Below are positions 50,785 to 59,333 of a DNA stretch of 64,000 bases, piece by piece. Within the stretch, counting starts at the first letter, position 1, and each line of letters opens with the position of its first letter. The notes under the pieces were generated by a model that did not search any database, was not told where the DNA came from, and worked only from the letters and a program-made list of their open reading frames with translations. The translations under genes and the position numbers were made by a program. This DNA is from an uncultured Clostridia bacterium (GTDB lineage Bacteria > Bacillota > Clostridia > TANB77 > CAG-508): contig CAKOSX010000002.1 in NCBI GenBank assembly GCA_934119935.1, positions 124,001-188,000 on the forward strand. Reading direction: 5' to 3'.

Positions 50785-52263
50785 ATGAAAGAAAAAATAC
50801 AGAAAATTTTTAAACCCAAATACATTCATATAGCTGTAATTATATTAGGAATAATATTCATGAGTTTATCAATATTTCACACGAATATGTGGTTTGATGA
50901 AAGCTATACAATAGGAATTGTAAGGCATTCTTTTTCAGAAATATGGAATATAACAAGTTATGATGTACATCCACCTTTTTACTATTTCTGCCTACATATT
51001 TTGAATTTGATATTTGGAGAGAATATTATTATTTATAGATTGTTCTCGGCAATTACAATTGCCCTAACTGCGATACTAGGGTATACACATATTCGTAAGG
51101 ATTTTGGAGAAAAAGTTGGTTTTTGGTTTTCTTTCTTAGCACTAATGCTACCGGCATCAGCTCAATACGCTGGAGAAATAAGAATGTATTCTTTAGGAAT
51201 GCTTCTTGGAACTATTATGTGCATATATGCTTATAGAATTTATAAGAAAGATATTCATAAATTGACATATGTATTTTTCGGACTAAGTAGCTTGGCTTTA
51301 GCATACACTCATTATTATGGAGTGCTATTGGCAGGAGTTATAAACTTGGCTCTATTCATATATTTAATCAAGAATAGAAAAGAAAGAAAACAAGATTTAA
51401 TAAAATTTACAATAACGGCTGTGTTGCAGGTTGTTGCTTATTTACCATGGCTTATAGTGTTTGCAAGCCATTTAAAAGGAACAGGATTCTGGATCACATT
51501 AACTTTCCCTGGCTCAATATATGAAATATTAACAGTTCAATATAAAGGAAATTTAACATTCCAGCCAATAATACTATCAACAGCTTTTTATGCTTATTTA
51601 ATTTATATGGTAGCAAGCACACCAAAAGAAGAAAGAAAACCTGGAACTTGGGGATTCATCATCTATGTAGGAATAATCCTTTTAGTGTTAGTAATTTGTG
51701 GATTGTTACATAGTGTAATATTGCTAAGTAGATATTTGTTAATTTTAAATGGAGCGTTCATGTTTTCAATTGCATACTTTATGGCAAGAGATACAAACAA
51801 AGTGCGCATGATATCAATTTGCTTAGTAATATTGACTTTGTCGGCAATTAGCAACTGTAGAACAATAAGAGAAAATTATGATATAAAAAACAGAGATTTT
51901 AAGACATATTTAAATGAAAACATTGAAGATGGGGATATAATTATATATTCTGGAGCAATAAATGGTGCTGTTATAACAACAGAAGTATCACAAAACCATG
52001 ATAATACGTCATATTTCTACAATAAAGAACATTGGGGAGTACATGATGCATACAAGGCATTTGCACCATACATGGTAATTGAAGAAGATTTATCAAAAAT
52101 TTTAGATAATTATACGGGAAGAATTTGGATTGTAGAAAATGAAAATACACATCAATTATATGATGAAATTGCAGAAAAATATGATGTGAAAAAGCTTGAT
52201 GAAAAGCAATTTATAGATGAGTATAAGGATTATAGATATACTTTTGAACTCATTGAAAAATAA
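50785..52263 (+). CDS. GT39/ArnT-like membrane glycosyltransferase
   Basis: 492 residues with about ten membrane spans. Near residue 37 the first loop carries MWFDESYTIGIVRHS and DVHPPFYYF, the Asp/His pattern of protein-mannosyltransferase-like GT-C enzymes. EIRMYSLGML follows in the next loop. The C-terminal 110 residues form a soluble domain. It would use a polyprenyl-phosphate sugar, probably from the preceding GT2 enzyme, on the outer membrane face. AAGGAGGCAAAT precedes the ATG, 12 bp after the previous gene. Confidence 0.85.
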   Translation: MKEKIQKIFKPKYIHIAVIILGIIFMSLSIFHTNMWFDESYTIGIVRHSFSEIWNITSYDVHPPFYYFCLHILNLIFGENIIIYRLFSAITIALTAILGYTHIRKDFGEKVGFWFSFLALMLPASAQYAGEIRMYSLGMLLGTIMCIYAYRIYKKDIHKLTYVFFGLSSLALAYTHYYGVLLAGVINLALFIYLIKNRKERKQDLIKFTITAVLQVVAYLPWLIVFASHLKGTGFWITLTFPGSIYEILTVQYKGNLTFQPIILSTAFYAYLIYMVASTPKEERKPGTWGFIIYVGIILLVLVICGLLHSVILLSRYLLILNGAFMFSIAYFMARDTNKVRMISICLVILTLSAISNCRTIRENYDIKNRDFKTYLNENIEDGDIIIYSGAINGAVITTEVSQNHDNTSYFYNKEHWGVHDAYKAFAPYMVIEEDLSKILDNYTGRIWIVENENTHQLYDEIAEKYDVKKLDEKQFIDEYKDYRYTFELIEK

Positions 52264-52310
52264 TTAGAAGTTTTTCAAGCATGTAAGAATAAAAAAGGAA
52301 GTGAAATAAA

Positions 52311-53141
52311 GTGGAAAAACAAAAAATGAGAGTCTTGGCTTTTGTAGGACCATCTGGGACAGGGAAGAGCTACAGGGCACAATTAGTTGCAAGGGAAAAT
52401 GATATTCATTATATAATAGATGATGGTTTGCTAATAAACGAAAATGAGGTTTTGGCAGGAACATCGGCTAAAAAAGCTCCAACTAAAATAGAAACAGTAA
52501 AACATGCTTTATTCATTGAAGAAAAAGAACAAACAGAAATGAGAAAGGCATTGAAAAAATATAAGCCAGATAGTTTATTAATTTTGGGTACATCAGACAA
52601 AATGATTCAAAAAATAATAGAGAGTCTTGGTTTGCCTGAGCTTGAAAAAACTATCTATATAAATGAGGTGGCTACAGAAGAAGAAATGGAAAAGGCACGT
52701 AATATACGTGTAACGCAAGGAAAACATGTTATTCCAGTTCCAACATTTGAAATAAAAAAAGATTTTTCGGGATATATTTTAGATCCGTTACAAATATTTA
52801 AATCAAAAGGAGGAACTCCGTATATATCTGAAAAATCAATAATAAGACCTACTTTTAGTTATCTAGGAAATTTTACTATTTCAGATAGTGTGTTTAGACA
52901 AATTGCAGAAAGAGTGGCAAAGAAAATGCCGGAAATATACGAAGTTACGAGAACTAGAGTAGAAAACTATGGCGATGGAATTTCAATATATATGGAAGCC
53001 GTAATAAATTATGGAAATAACATAATCGAAGTATTACAAAGATACAAAGAGAGAGTAAAAAAAGAAATAGAAAAGCAGACTGCGATGAATGTTATAAGGG
53101 TTGATTTGGTCGCAAAAGGAATTCATATGGAAGAGGAGTAA
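52311..53141 (+). CDS. P-loop ATPase fused to an Asp23-like domain
   Basis: 276 residues from a GTG at 52311 after AAAAAGGAAGTGA. An N-terminal P-loop (LAFVGPSGTGKSYRAQLVA, residues 9-27) with an acidic IIDDGLLI strand suggests a small nucleotide-binding domain. The C-terminal 90 residues resemble Asp23/Gls24 alkaline-shock proteins (VENYGDGISIYMEAVINYG, then VLQRYKERVKKEIE). The function is unknown. It lies 6 bp upstream of cmk-plsC and is probably co-transcribed with it. Confidence 0.75.
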   Translation: MEKQKMRVLAFVGPSGTGKSYRAQLVARENDIHYIIDDGLLINENEVLAGTSAKKAPTKIETVKHALFIEEKEQTEMRKALKKYKPDSLLILGTSDKMIQKIIESLGLPELEKTIYINEVATEEEMEKARNIRVTQGKHVIPVPTFEIKKDFSGYILDPLQIFKSKGGTPYISEKSIIRPTFSYLGNFTISDSVFRQIAERVAKKMPEIYEVTRTRVENYGDGISIYMEAVINYGNNIIEVLQRYKERVKKEIEKQTAMNVIRVDLVAKGIHMEEE

Positions 53142-53147
53142 GGAAAG

Positions 53148-54458
53148 ATGTCTTTTATAGTAGCAATAGATGGACCTGCAGGAACAGGTAAAGGAACGAT
53201 GGCAACAATTTTATCTAAGAAATATAATTTGGTGAATATAGATACAGGAGCAACCTATAGATGTGTAACACTAGCAATGTTAAACAAGAATGTTAGCTTA
53301 GATGATGAGGATGGGATTGCAGATATATTAAAAAATATAGAAATTGAACTTCTTAATGAGAAGGGAAAACAGAAAGTGTTGCTTAATGGTGAAGATGTAA
53401 CAGAAAAGATAAGAAGCAAGGAAGTATCTGCAAATGTATCACCTGTTTCAAGTATAAAGCAAGTAAGACTTGCGATGGGCGGACTTCAAAGAAAAATGGC
53501 TCAAGGAAAAGACGTAATAATGGAAGGAAGAGACATTGGAACTGTAATATTCCCAAATGCAGACGTTAAAATATATCTTGATGCAAATGTAGAGGTACGA
53601 GCTAAAAGAAGACTTAAACAGAATGAAGAAAAAGGCATAAAAATGTCATATGAAGAAGTTTTGGAAAATATAAAAAAACGTGATAAGAATGACATGGAAA
53701 AAGAGATGGGGGCCTTAAAAGTAGCTGATGATGCTGTTGTTATAGATGGATCAGATATGTCTATAAAAGAAGAGGCAAGGGCAATAAGCAAAGTAATAGA
53801 TGCAAAACTTAAGGCTAAAAAAGAGCAAGAAAAAATATATTGGGTAAGACCAGAAACAACATGGAAGAAAGTAGAAAGAGCGACTATAAAAGCAATTTTA
53901 CATGCTTTTTACAAGGTTGTATTTGGAATAGAAAAGATTAATGAAGAAAATCTTCCTATGGAAGGGCCTGTAATTGTTTGTGCTAATCACTTGAATACTT
54001 GGGATGCAATAGGGCTTGTAACTGCAAGCAAGAGAAGAATAAGATTTATTGCGAAAGAAGAACTATTCCACAATAAATTCTTAAACTGGTTTGCACACGT
54101 ATTTGATGTAATTCCTGTAAAGAGAGGAATGAGAGATATAGAGGCAATGAAAATGAACCTTACAGCATTAAAAAATGGAGAGGCATTAGGCTTATTTCCA
54201 GAAGGAACAAGAAAAGGCTTAGCAAAAGGCGCAAAGGTGCAAAATGGAGCTGCATACATGGCATTAAAAACAAAAGTAAAAGTAGTACCGGTTGGAATAC
54301 AAGGAACATTCAAACCATTTACTAAAGTAAAATTAAATTATGGTACACCAATCGATTTTACAAACTACGAACCAAAAAATCCAGAAAAAGAGGATATAGA
54401 AAAGGCAACAAAAGAGATTATGGATAGTATAATTATGTTGACAAATCAAGGAAAATAA
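53148..54458 (+). CDS. cmk: Bifunctional cytidylate kinase / 1-acylglycerol-3-phosphate acyltransferase (Cmk-PlsC fusion)
   Basis: 436 residues. Residues 1-220 are cytidylate kinase: IVAIDGPAGTGKGTMATILS P-loop, NIDTGATYRCVTLAML, GRDIGTVIFPNADVKIYLDA. It phosphorylates CMP/dCMP. Residues about 235-436 are a PlsC acyltransferase: the NHLNTWD catalytic HX4D, FPEGTRKG glycerophosphate motif and VVPVGIQGTF. It adds the sn-2 acyl chain in phosphatidate synthesis. Separate cmk and plsC genes are adjacent in many Clostridia; here they are one open frame with no internal stop. AAGGAAAGATG marks the start. Confidence 0.95.
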   Translation: MSFIVAIDGPAGTGKGTMATILSKKYNLVNIDTGATYRCVTLAMLNKNVSLDDEDGIADILKNIEIELLNEKGKQKVLLNGEDVTEKIRSKEVSANVSPVSSIKQVRLAMGGLQRKMAQGKDVIMEGRDIGTVIFPNADVKIYLDANVEVRAKRRLKQNEEKGIKMSYEEVLENIKKRDKNDMEKEMGALKVADDAVVIDGSDMSIKEEARAISKVIDAKLKAKKEQEKIYWVRPETTWKKVERATIKAILHAFYKVVFGIEKINEENLPMEGPVIVCANHLNTWDAIGLVTASKRRIRFIAKEELFHNKFLNWFAHVFDVIPVKRGMRDIEAMKMNLTALKNGEALGLFPEGTRKGLAKGAKVQNGAAYMALKTKVKVVPVGIQGTFKPFTKVKLNYGTPIDFTNYEPKNPEKEDIEKATKEIMDSIIMLTNQGK

Positions 54459-54480
54459 TGTATAATTGAGAACAGAAAAT

Positions 54481-54510
54481 CGCCCAATAGGGACGTCCCT
54501 TTTTGGGCGA
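54481..54510. repeat. REP-like palindrome, copy 4
   Basis: CGCCCAATAGGGACGTCCC followed by TTTTTGGGCGA, 22 bp after cmk-plsC. Confidence 0.92.
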
Positions 54511-54569
54511 AAGCTTCGCAATGATGCTGTTTAAATAGAAACAAAACTATATAGAAATGAAGGATTTTT

Positions 54570-55673
54570 ATGGAAAAATTTGAAGATAATTTAACATTTG
54601 AAGATATAATAAATCAAACTTTTAAGAAAGTAAAAGTTGGAAGTACCATAACAGGTACAATAGTAGAAATTAATGTAAAAGGCGAAATATTTGTAGATAT
54701 TGGTTACAAAGCAGATGGAATTATACCAAGAAACGAATATTTTAGTGAAAAAGATTTAGAACCAGCTGAAGAATATAAGGTTGGAGATAAGATAAAAGCA
54801 GATGTATTAAAGTTAAATGACGGACAAGGCAATGTGTTAATGTCTTGTAAACACGAAAAAATAAAAGAAATAAGAAAAGAATTCAAAGAAAAAGTTGATA
54901 ATAAAGAAGTATTTGAAGAAGAAGTTAAACAGACTAATAAAAATGGATTAGTCGTATTATATAAGAATTTAATAAGAGTTTTCATACCAATTTCATTATC
55001 AGAAGTTGGAAGAGACGAAGATGTAAGCTCTTATAAAGGAAAAACAATTAGATTTAGAGTTATAGAAAACGATGAAAGAGCAAAGAAAATTATCGGTTCT
55101 ATAAAGGATTTAGTTGAGGAAGAAAAGAAGGCAAAAGAAGAAGAATTTTGGAACAACATTGAAGTTGGAAAAAAATATACAGGTACTGTAACAGCAATAA
55201 GCGACTATGGAGCTTTTGTTGATATTGGTGGAGCACAAGGTTTATTACATATATCAGAAATGACTTGGGGAAGAAACCAAAATCCAAGAGATATATTGGA
55301 AGTAGGACAAAGCATCGAAGTAAGTGTAAAAGAGCTTGATAAAGCAAATAAGAGATTCAAATTATCTTATGAGAAAAAAGGTCCAAACCCTTGGAACAAA
55401 GTAGAAGAAAAATACCATGTTGGAGATGTGGTAAAAGTAAAAATCTCTAAAATAATGCCATTTGGAGCATTTGCAGAATTAGAAAAAGGAATAGAGGGAC
55501 TAATTCATATTTCACAAATCTGTGAAAGAAAAATAGCAAAACCAGAAGAAGAGCTTCAAGTAGGACAAAAGGTAAATGCTAAAATAATAAACATTGATTT
55601 TGAAAATAAAAAAATAGAACTATCGATAAGAGAATTAGAAGGAACATCACAAGAATATAAAGAGAATGCATAA
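54570..55673 (+). CDS. S1-domain RNA-binding protein (RpsA-like)
   Basis: 367 residues carrying four S1 domains at about 20-90, 105-170, 190-260 and 277-345. The last two have the clear S1 signature (GTVTAISDYGAFVDIGGAQG and ISKIMPFGAFAELEKGIEG). It resembles the four-domain Firmicutes S1 homologue that aids mRNA binding on 30S subunits or RNA decay. It follows cmk-plsC as in many Clostridia, though ispH, sometimes between them, is absent. AATGAAGGATTTTT precedes the ATG. Confidence 0.9.
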   Translation: MEKFEDNLTFEDIINQTFKKVKVGSTITGTIVEINVKGEIFVDIGYKADGIIPRNEYFSEKDLEPAEEYKVGDKIKADVLKLNDGQGNVLMSCKHEKIKEIRKEFKEKVDNKEVFEEEVKQTNKNGLVVLYKNLIRVFIPISLSEVGRDEDVSSYKGKTIRFRVIENDERAKKIIGSIKDLVEEEKKAKEEEFWNNIEVGKKYTGTVTAISDYGAFVDIGGAQGLLHISEMTWGRNQNPRDILEVGQSIEVSVKELDKANKRFKLSYEKKGPNPWNKVEEKYHVGDVVKVKISKIMPFGAFAELEKGIEGLIHISQICERKIAKPEEELQVGQKVNAKIINIDFENKKIELSIRELEGTSQEYKENA

Positions 55674-55681
55674 TAAAATTT

Positions 55682-55711
55682 CGCCCAGAGGGGACGCCCC
55701 TTTTTGGGCGA
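55682..55711. repeat. REP-like palindrome, copy 5
   Basis: CGCCCAGAGGGGACGCCCC then TTTTTGGGCGA, starting 9 bp after the S1 gene stop. Confidence 0.92.
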
Positions 55712-55857
55712 AAACCTTGGAGCGTGTTAGATATATTATAAAATAAACGCTTTTTAAAATGTAAATTTATATGACATTTATGATGTTAACGATAACTGGT
55801 AAAATCATATTCTATGAGAAATAATAAAAATTAAAATAATTAAATTTAAATTAAAAT

Positions 55858-55887
55858 CGCCCAAAAAGGGACGTCCCCATTGGGCGA
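55858..55887. repeat. REP-like palindrome, copy 6 (reverse orientation)
   Basis: The reverse complement of the REP consensus: CGCCCAAAAAGGGACGTCC, then CCATTGGGCGA. Together with copy 5 it brackets 146 bp of AT-rich DNA in a BIME-like inverted pair. It ends 12 bp before the typA start, directly abutting the ribosome site AGAGGGGG. Confidence 0.92.
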
Positions 55888-55899
55888 AGAGGGGGAAAA

Positions 55900-57708
55900 A
55901 TGAATAACAAAAATATTAGAAATATTGCAATAATTGCACACGTTGACCATGGTAAAACTACATTGGTTGATGCACTTTTAAGACAGAGCCATGTGTTCAG
56001 AGAGAACGAACAAGTAGCAGAAAGAGTAATGGACTCTGGAGATATTGAGAAGGAAAGAGGAATTACAATTCTTTCTAAAAATACATCTGTTATGTATAAT
56101 GGAGTAAAAATTAATATAGTTGATACTCCTGGACATGCTGATTTCGGTGGAGAAGTTGAGCGTGTATTAAAAACAGTTGATGGTGTTTTACTATTAGTAG
56201 ATGCTTTCGAAGGACCAATGCCTCAAACGAGAGAAGTTTTAAAGAAAGCACTAGCACTTAACTTAAAACCAATAGTTGTAATAAATAAAATAGATAGACC
56301 AGGCGCAGAACCTGAAAAAGCATTAGACAAGGTTATTGAATTATTCATAGAATTAAATGCTTCTGATGAACAATTAGATTTCCCAGTTATTTATGCATCA
56401 GCTAAAAACGGAATTGCAAAAATGAACTTATCAGATGATTCTGACAACATTACTTGCATATTCGATACAATAATTGACAAGATTGAACCTCCAACATGTG
56501 ATATGGATGGAACAATGCAAATGTTAGTATCTAACATCGATTATGATGATTATTTAGGAAGAATTGCAATAGGAAGAATCGAACGTGGTAAAATAAAGAA
56601 TGGAATGCCAGTTTCAATTTGTAAACAAGAAAAAAATACACAAGGAAAAATTGCTAAATTATTCACATACATGGGATTAAAAAGAGTTGAAGTTGATGAA
56701 GTTGATGCTGGAGATATAGTTGCTATATCAGGTATTCCAGACATTAGCATTGGAGATACAATTTGTGATTTAGCAAATCCAGAGAAAATACCATTTGTAA
56801 ACATAGACGAACCAACAGTTTCTATGACATTTAGTGTAAACAACGGACCTTTTGCAGGACAAGAAGGAGAATTTGTTACATCAAGACACATCAGAGACAG
56901 ATTGTTCAAAGAGCTAGAAAGAAACGTAAGTTTACGTGTTAAGGAAACTGCTTCTCCAGATAGCTTCGAAGTTTGCGGACGTGGAGAATTACACTTATCT
57001 GTATTAATAGAAGAAATGAGAAGAGAAGGATATGAACTTCTAGTATCTCGTCCAAAGGTTATTTACAAAGAAATTGATGGTGTAAAATGTGAGCCAATAG
57101 AAGATTTAGTTGTAAATGTACCAGACGATGCAATCGGAACAGTTATAGAAAAATTAGGAAGACGTAAAGCTGAAATGAAGAACATGGAACCAGCTGAAGC
57201 CGGACATACAAAAATAGAATTCAAGATTCCAGCACGTGGATTAATTGGCTATAGAACAGAATTCTTAACAGATACAAAGGGAACTGGAACAATGAATTCA
57301 ATATTCGATTGCTATGAACCATATAAGGGAGATATTCAAGCAAGAACAAGAGGCGTTTTAGTTGCATTTGAACAAGGAACATCAATCACTTATGGATTAT
57401 ACAATGCCCAATTAAGAGGAGAATTATTCATAGGACCTGGTGTTGAAGTTTATGAAGGAATGATAGTTGGTATAAACTCTAGAAACGAAGACATTTCTAT
57501 AAACGTTTGTAAAGAAAAACATCTTACAAACACAAGAGCTTCAGGATCTGATGATGCATTAAGATTGGTTCCACCAATTCAATTATCACTAGAAAAAGCA
57601 ATAGAATTCATTGCAGAAGACGAACTTGTTGAAGTAACACCAAAAAATATTAGACTAAGAAAAGTAATACTAAACAACAAAGACAGAGAAAAAGCTGCAA
57701 GAAAATAG
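55900..57708 (+). CDS. typA: Ribosome-associated GTPase TypA/BipA
   Basis: 602 residues. A translational GTPase related to EF-G: G1 AHVDHGKTTLVDALL, G2 ERGITILSKNTS, G3 VDTPGHADFGGEVERV, G4 INKIDRPGAEP. Domains II, III and V follow, then the TypA-specific C-terminal domain (TNTRASGSDDALRLVPP near 550). It binds 70S ribosomes and acts in 50S assembly and stress adaptation. The ATG at 55900 follows GAGGGGGAAAA; a REP sits immediately upstream. It is monocistronic. Confidence 0.97.
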   Translation: MNNKNIRNIAIIAHVDHGKTTLVDALLRQSHVFRENEQVAERVMDSGDIEKERGITILSKNTSVMYNGVKINIVDTPGHADFGGEVERVLKTVDGVLLLVDAFEGPMPQTREVLKKALALNLKPIVVINKIDRPGAEPEKALDKVIELFIELNASDEQLDFPVIYASAKNGIAKMNLSDDSDNITCIFDTIIDKIEPPTCDMDGTMQMLVSNIDYDDYLGRIAIGRIERGKIKNGMPVSICKQEKNTQGKIAKLFTYMGLKRVEVDEVDAGDIVAISGIPDISIGDTICDLANPEKIPFVNIDEPTVSMTFSVNNGPFAGQEGEFVTSRHIRDRLFKELERNVSLRVKETASPDSFEVCGRGELHLSVLIEEMRREGYELLVSRPKVIYKEIDGVKCEPIEDLVVNVPDDAIGTVIEKLGRRKAEMKNMEPAEAGHTKIEFKIPARGLIGYRTEFLTDTKGTGTMNSIFDCYEPYKGDIQARTRGVLVAFEQGTSITYGLYNAQLRGELFIGPGVEVYEGMIVGINSRNEDISINVCKEKHLTNTRASGSDDALRLVPPIQLSLEKAIEFIAEDELVEVTPKNIRLRKVILNNKDREKAARK

Positions 57709-57711
57709 AAA

Positions 57712-57757
57712 GATTGATTCTTTGAGAGAAAACAACTTCGCTCGAAGGATCAATTTT
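57712..57757 (+). terminator. Terminator of typA
   Basis: ATTGATTCTTTGAG pairs with CTCGAAGGATCAAT with small mismatches, followed by TTTTT. Confidence 0.7.
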
Positions 57758-57758
57758 T

Positions 57759-57788
57759 CGCCCATTAGGGACGCCCCTTTTTGAGCGA
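57759..57788. repeat. REP-like palindrome, copy 7
   Basis: CGCCCATTAGGGACGCCCC then TTTTTGAGCGA, immediately after the typA terminator and 6 bp before a 0A-box-like site. Confidence 0.9.
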
Positions 57789-57794
57789 AAATTT

Positions 57795-57858
57795 TGTCGA
57801 ACGATTCTTCTGGAAAATATATAAACTTTATTGCAAAAAAATAAAAATGTAGTATAAT
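57795..57858 (+). promoter_or_regulatory. Spo0A-box-like site plus sigma-A promoter for sRNA locus B
   Basis: TGTCGAA at 57795-57801, TTGCAA at 57831-57836 and TATAAT at 57853-57858. The box context TTTGTCGAACGATTCTT and all spacings match locus A exactly. Confidence 0.65.
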
Positions 57859-57864
57859 AATATT

Positions 57865-57966
57865 GTAACAATTACGAGACATGAAGTTACACTAAATTAA
57901 AGGGATAAACCACCGCAATGAAAATTGCAAAAAAAACAGGCATTTGCGAGATGCCTGTTTTTTTTT
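57865..57966 (+). ncRNA. Candidate small RNA, locus B
   Basis: Non-coding, about 100 nt: hairpin GCAAT-GAAA-ATTGC (57915-57928), an A-run, then the terminator ACAGGCAT/ATGCCTGT (57936-57958) with a long T-run. It has the same architecture as locus A at 21.6 kb, with hairpin tips changed on both sides. The 5' part of the leader is not obviously similar. Confidence 0.5.
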
Positions 57967-57967
57967 A

Positions 57968-58000
57968 TTACTGAAATAAATCAATAATAGATTTTAGTAC
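57968..58000 (-). pseudogene. Remnant of the small cationic peptide gene
   Basis: The reverse strand reads VLKSIIDLFQ then TAA, against VLKSIIDTFKQ in the intact gene at 21.7 kb, in the same position relative to the sRNA terminator. Upstream the frame runs into a stop (about 58020) and no start codon or ribosome site is present. Confidence 0.55.
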
Positions 58001-58039
58001 ATGCGGTTTTACATAAAAAGTTTAATTTTTTTATAAAAC

Positions 58040-58069
58040 TTGCAAAAAGTTTAAATTTTGTGATATAAT
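58040..58069 (+). promoter_or_regulatory. Promoter for hpt
   Basis: TTGCAA, an 18 bp spacer, then TATAAT, 34 bp before the ATG. Confidence 0.65.
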
Positions 58070-58102
58070 TAAAACTACTTTTATAGAATCTTTGGGGGAG
58101 TT

Positions 58103-58618
58103 ATGGAAATAAAAGAATTAATTGGGCAAGAAGAATTAGAGGCAAGAATTGCTGAATTAGCAAAACAAATTGATAAAGATTATGAGGGAAAAGAGATTGT
58201 AGCGATTTGTATTTTAAATGGAGCTGCATTTTTTGCTGTCGATTTAACATTAAAAATGAAAACTAAAATGCAAGTTGAATTTATAAAGATTTCAAGCTAT
58301 GAAGGAACTCAAAGTACAGGAACTATAAAGAAACATTTAGACATCGAAAAAGAAAAAATAGAAGGTAAAGATGTTTTAATTATCGAGGATATAATTGATA
58401 CTGGAAGAAGTATGAATTATATAACAAAACATTTACAAGAAAAGGCACCAAGAACATTGAAAATTTGTAGTCTTCTAAGCAAACCAAGCAGAAGAGAAGA
58501 AGAAGTTAATATAGATTATTTGGGATTTGAGGTTCCAAACAAGTTTATTGTGGGCTATGGATTTGACGATGAAGAAGGATTCAACAGAAACTTACCTTAT
58601 ATTGGATATAAAGATTAG
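58103..58618 (+). CDS. hpt: Hypoxanthine phosphoribosyltransferase
   Basis: 171 residues. It salvages hypoxanthine/guanine to IMP/GMP with PRPP. Seen: ICILNGAAFFAVDL, the PRPP-binding motif VLIIEDIIDTGRSMNYI near residue 90-106, and PNKFIVGYGFDDEEGFNRNL at the C-terminus. GGGGGAGTT precedes the ATG. It is probably the first gene of an operon continuing into trmR and trhP, which are 69 bp and 49 bp apart. Confidence 0.95.
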   Translation: MEIKELIGQEELEARIAELAKQIDKDYEGKEIVAICILNGAAFFAVDLTLKMKTKMQVEFIKISSYEGTQSTGTIKKHLDIEKEKIEGKDVLIIEDIIDTGRSMNYITKHLQEKAPRTLKICSLLSKPSRREEEVNIDYLGFEVPNKFIVGYGFDDEEGFNRNLPYIGYKD

Positions 58619-58687
58619 AAAATTAAATATAGTGGAATGAAAATTAAAATAAAATTTTGAATGAAAAAATTTGCGAGGCGATTAAAA

Positions 58688-59284
58688 GTGAACAAAGATG
58701 AACTACTAAAAATAAAAGAATATGCACTCGAAAGACATATTCCAATAATAATGGATGACACATTAGAAGTTATAGATAAATATTTAACAGAGAAAAGACC
58801 AGAAAAAATACTCGAAATTGGTACAGCTGTTGGATATTCTGCAATGTGTTTTTCTGAATATTTAAGAGATGGTGGAAAGATTGACACTATTGAAAGAGAT
58901 GAAGAAAGAATTGCAGAAGCTAAAGAAAATATAAAAAAGGTTGGAGTAGAAGAAAAGATAAACATTTATGAAGGAGACGCTGTTGAAATTCTTCCAACTA
59001 TGAATGATAAATATGATGTTGTATTTATAGATGCTGCTAAGGGAAAATATCCATTCTTTTTGGAGCATGCATTGAGAATGTTAAAAGATGATGGAATTAT
59101 TTTCGCAGATAATATTTTGTATAAAGGCTATGTAATGAGTGATTATAATAAGCACAAACAACGTACAGCTGTTACTCATTTAAGACAGTATATTAAGGAA
59201 ACAACTGAAAATCCAGAACTTGAAACTGAAATATTGGAAGTTGGAGATGGATTGGCAATTACAAAGAAAAGAATTGAAAAATAG
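58688..59284 (+). CDS. trmR: tRNA 5-hydroxyuridine methyltransferase TrmR (YrrM family)
   Basis: 198 residues from a GTG at 58688 behind TGCGAGGCGATT. An ATG at 58661 has no ribosome site and lies before the conserved start. It is a class I O-methyltransferase: KILEIGTAVGYSAMCFSE SAM site, DVVFIDAAKGKYPFFLEHA with the metal-site Asp, and FADNILYKGYV. In Bacillus TrmR makes 5-methoxyuridine at the wobble base from ho5U produced by TrhP. A TrhP-type gene follows 49 bp downstream, supporting this over catechol methylation. Confidence 0.88.
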   Translation: MNKDELLKIKEYALERHIPIIMDDTLEVIDKYLTEKRPEKILEIGTAVGYSAMCFSEYLRDGGKIDTIERDEERIAEAKENIKKVGVEEKINIYEGDAVEILPTMNDKYDVVFIDAAKGKYPFFLEHALRMLKDDGIIFADNILYKGYVMSDYNKHKQRTAVTHLRQYIKETTENPELETEILEVGDGLAITKKRIEK

Positions 59285-59333
59285 TTACAACTCAAGTATG
59301 ATAGAATAAGAAATAATAATAGGAGATTATGAA

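Noticed and set aside
58661..58687. Earlier ATG for trmR
   Set aside because: No ribosome site precedes it, and it adds nine residues before the conserved family start; the GTG at 58688 has GAGGCGATT upstream.
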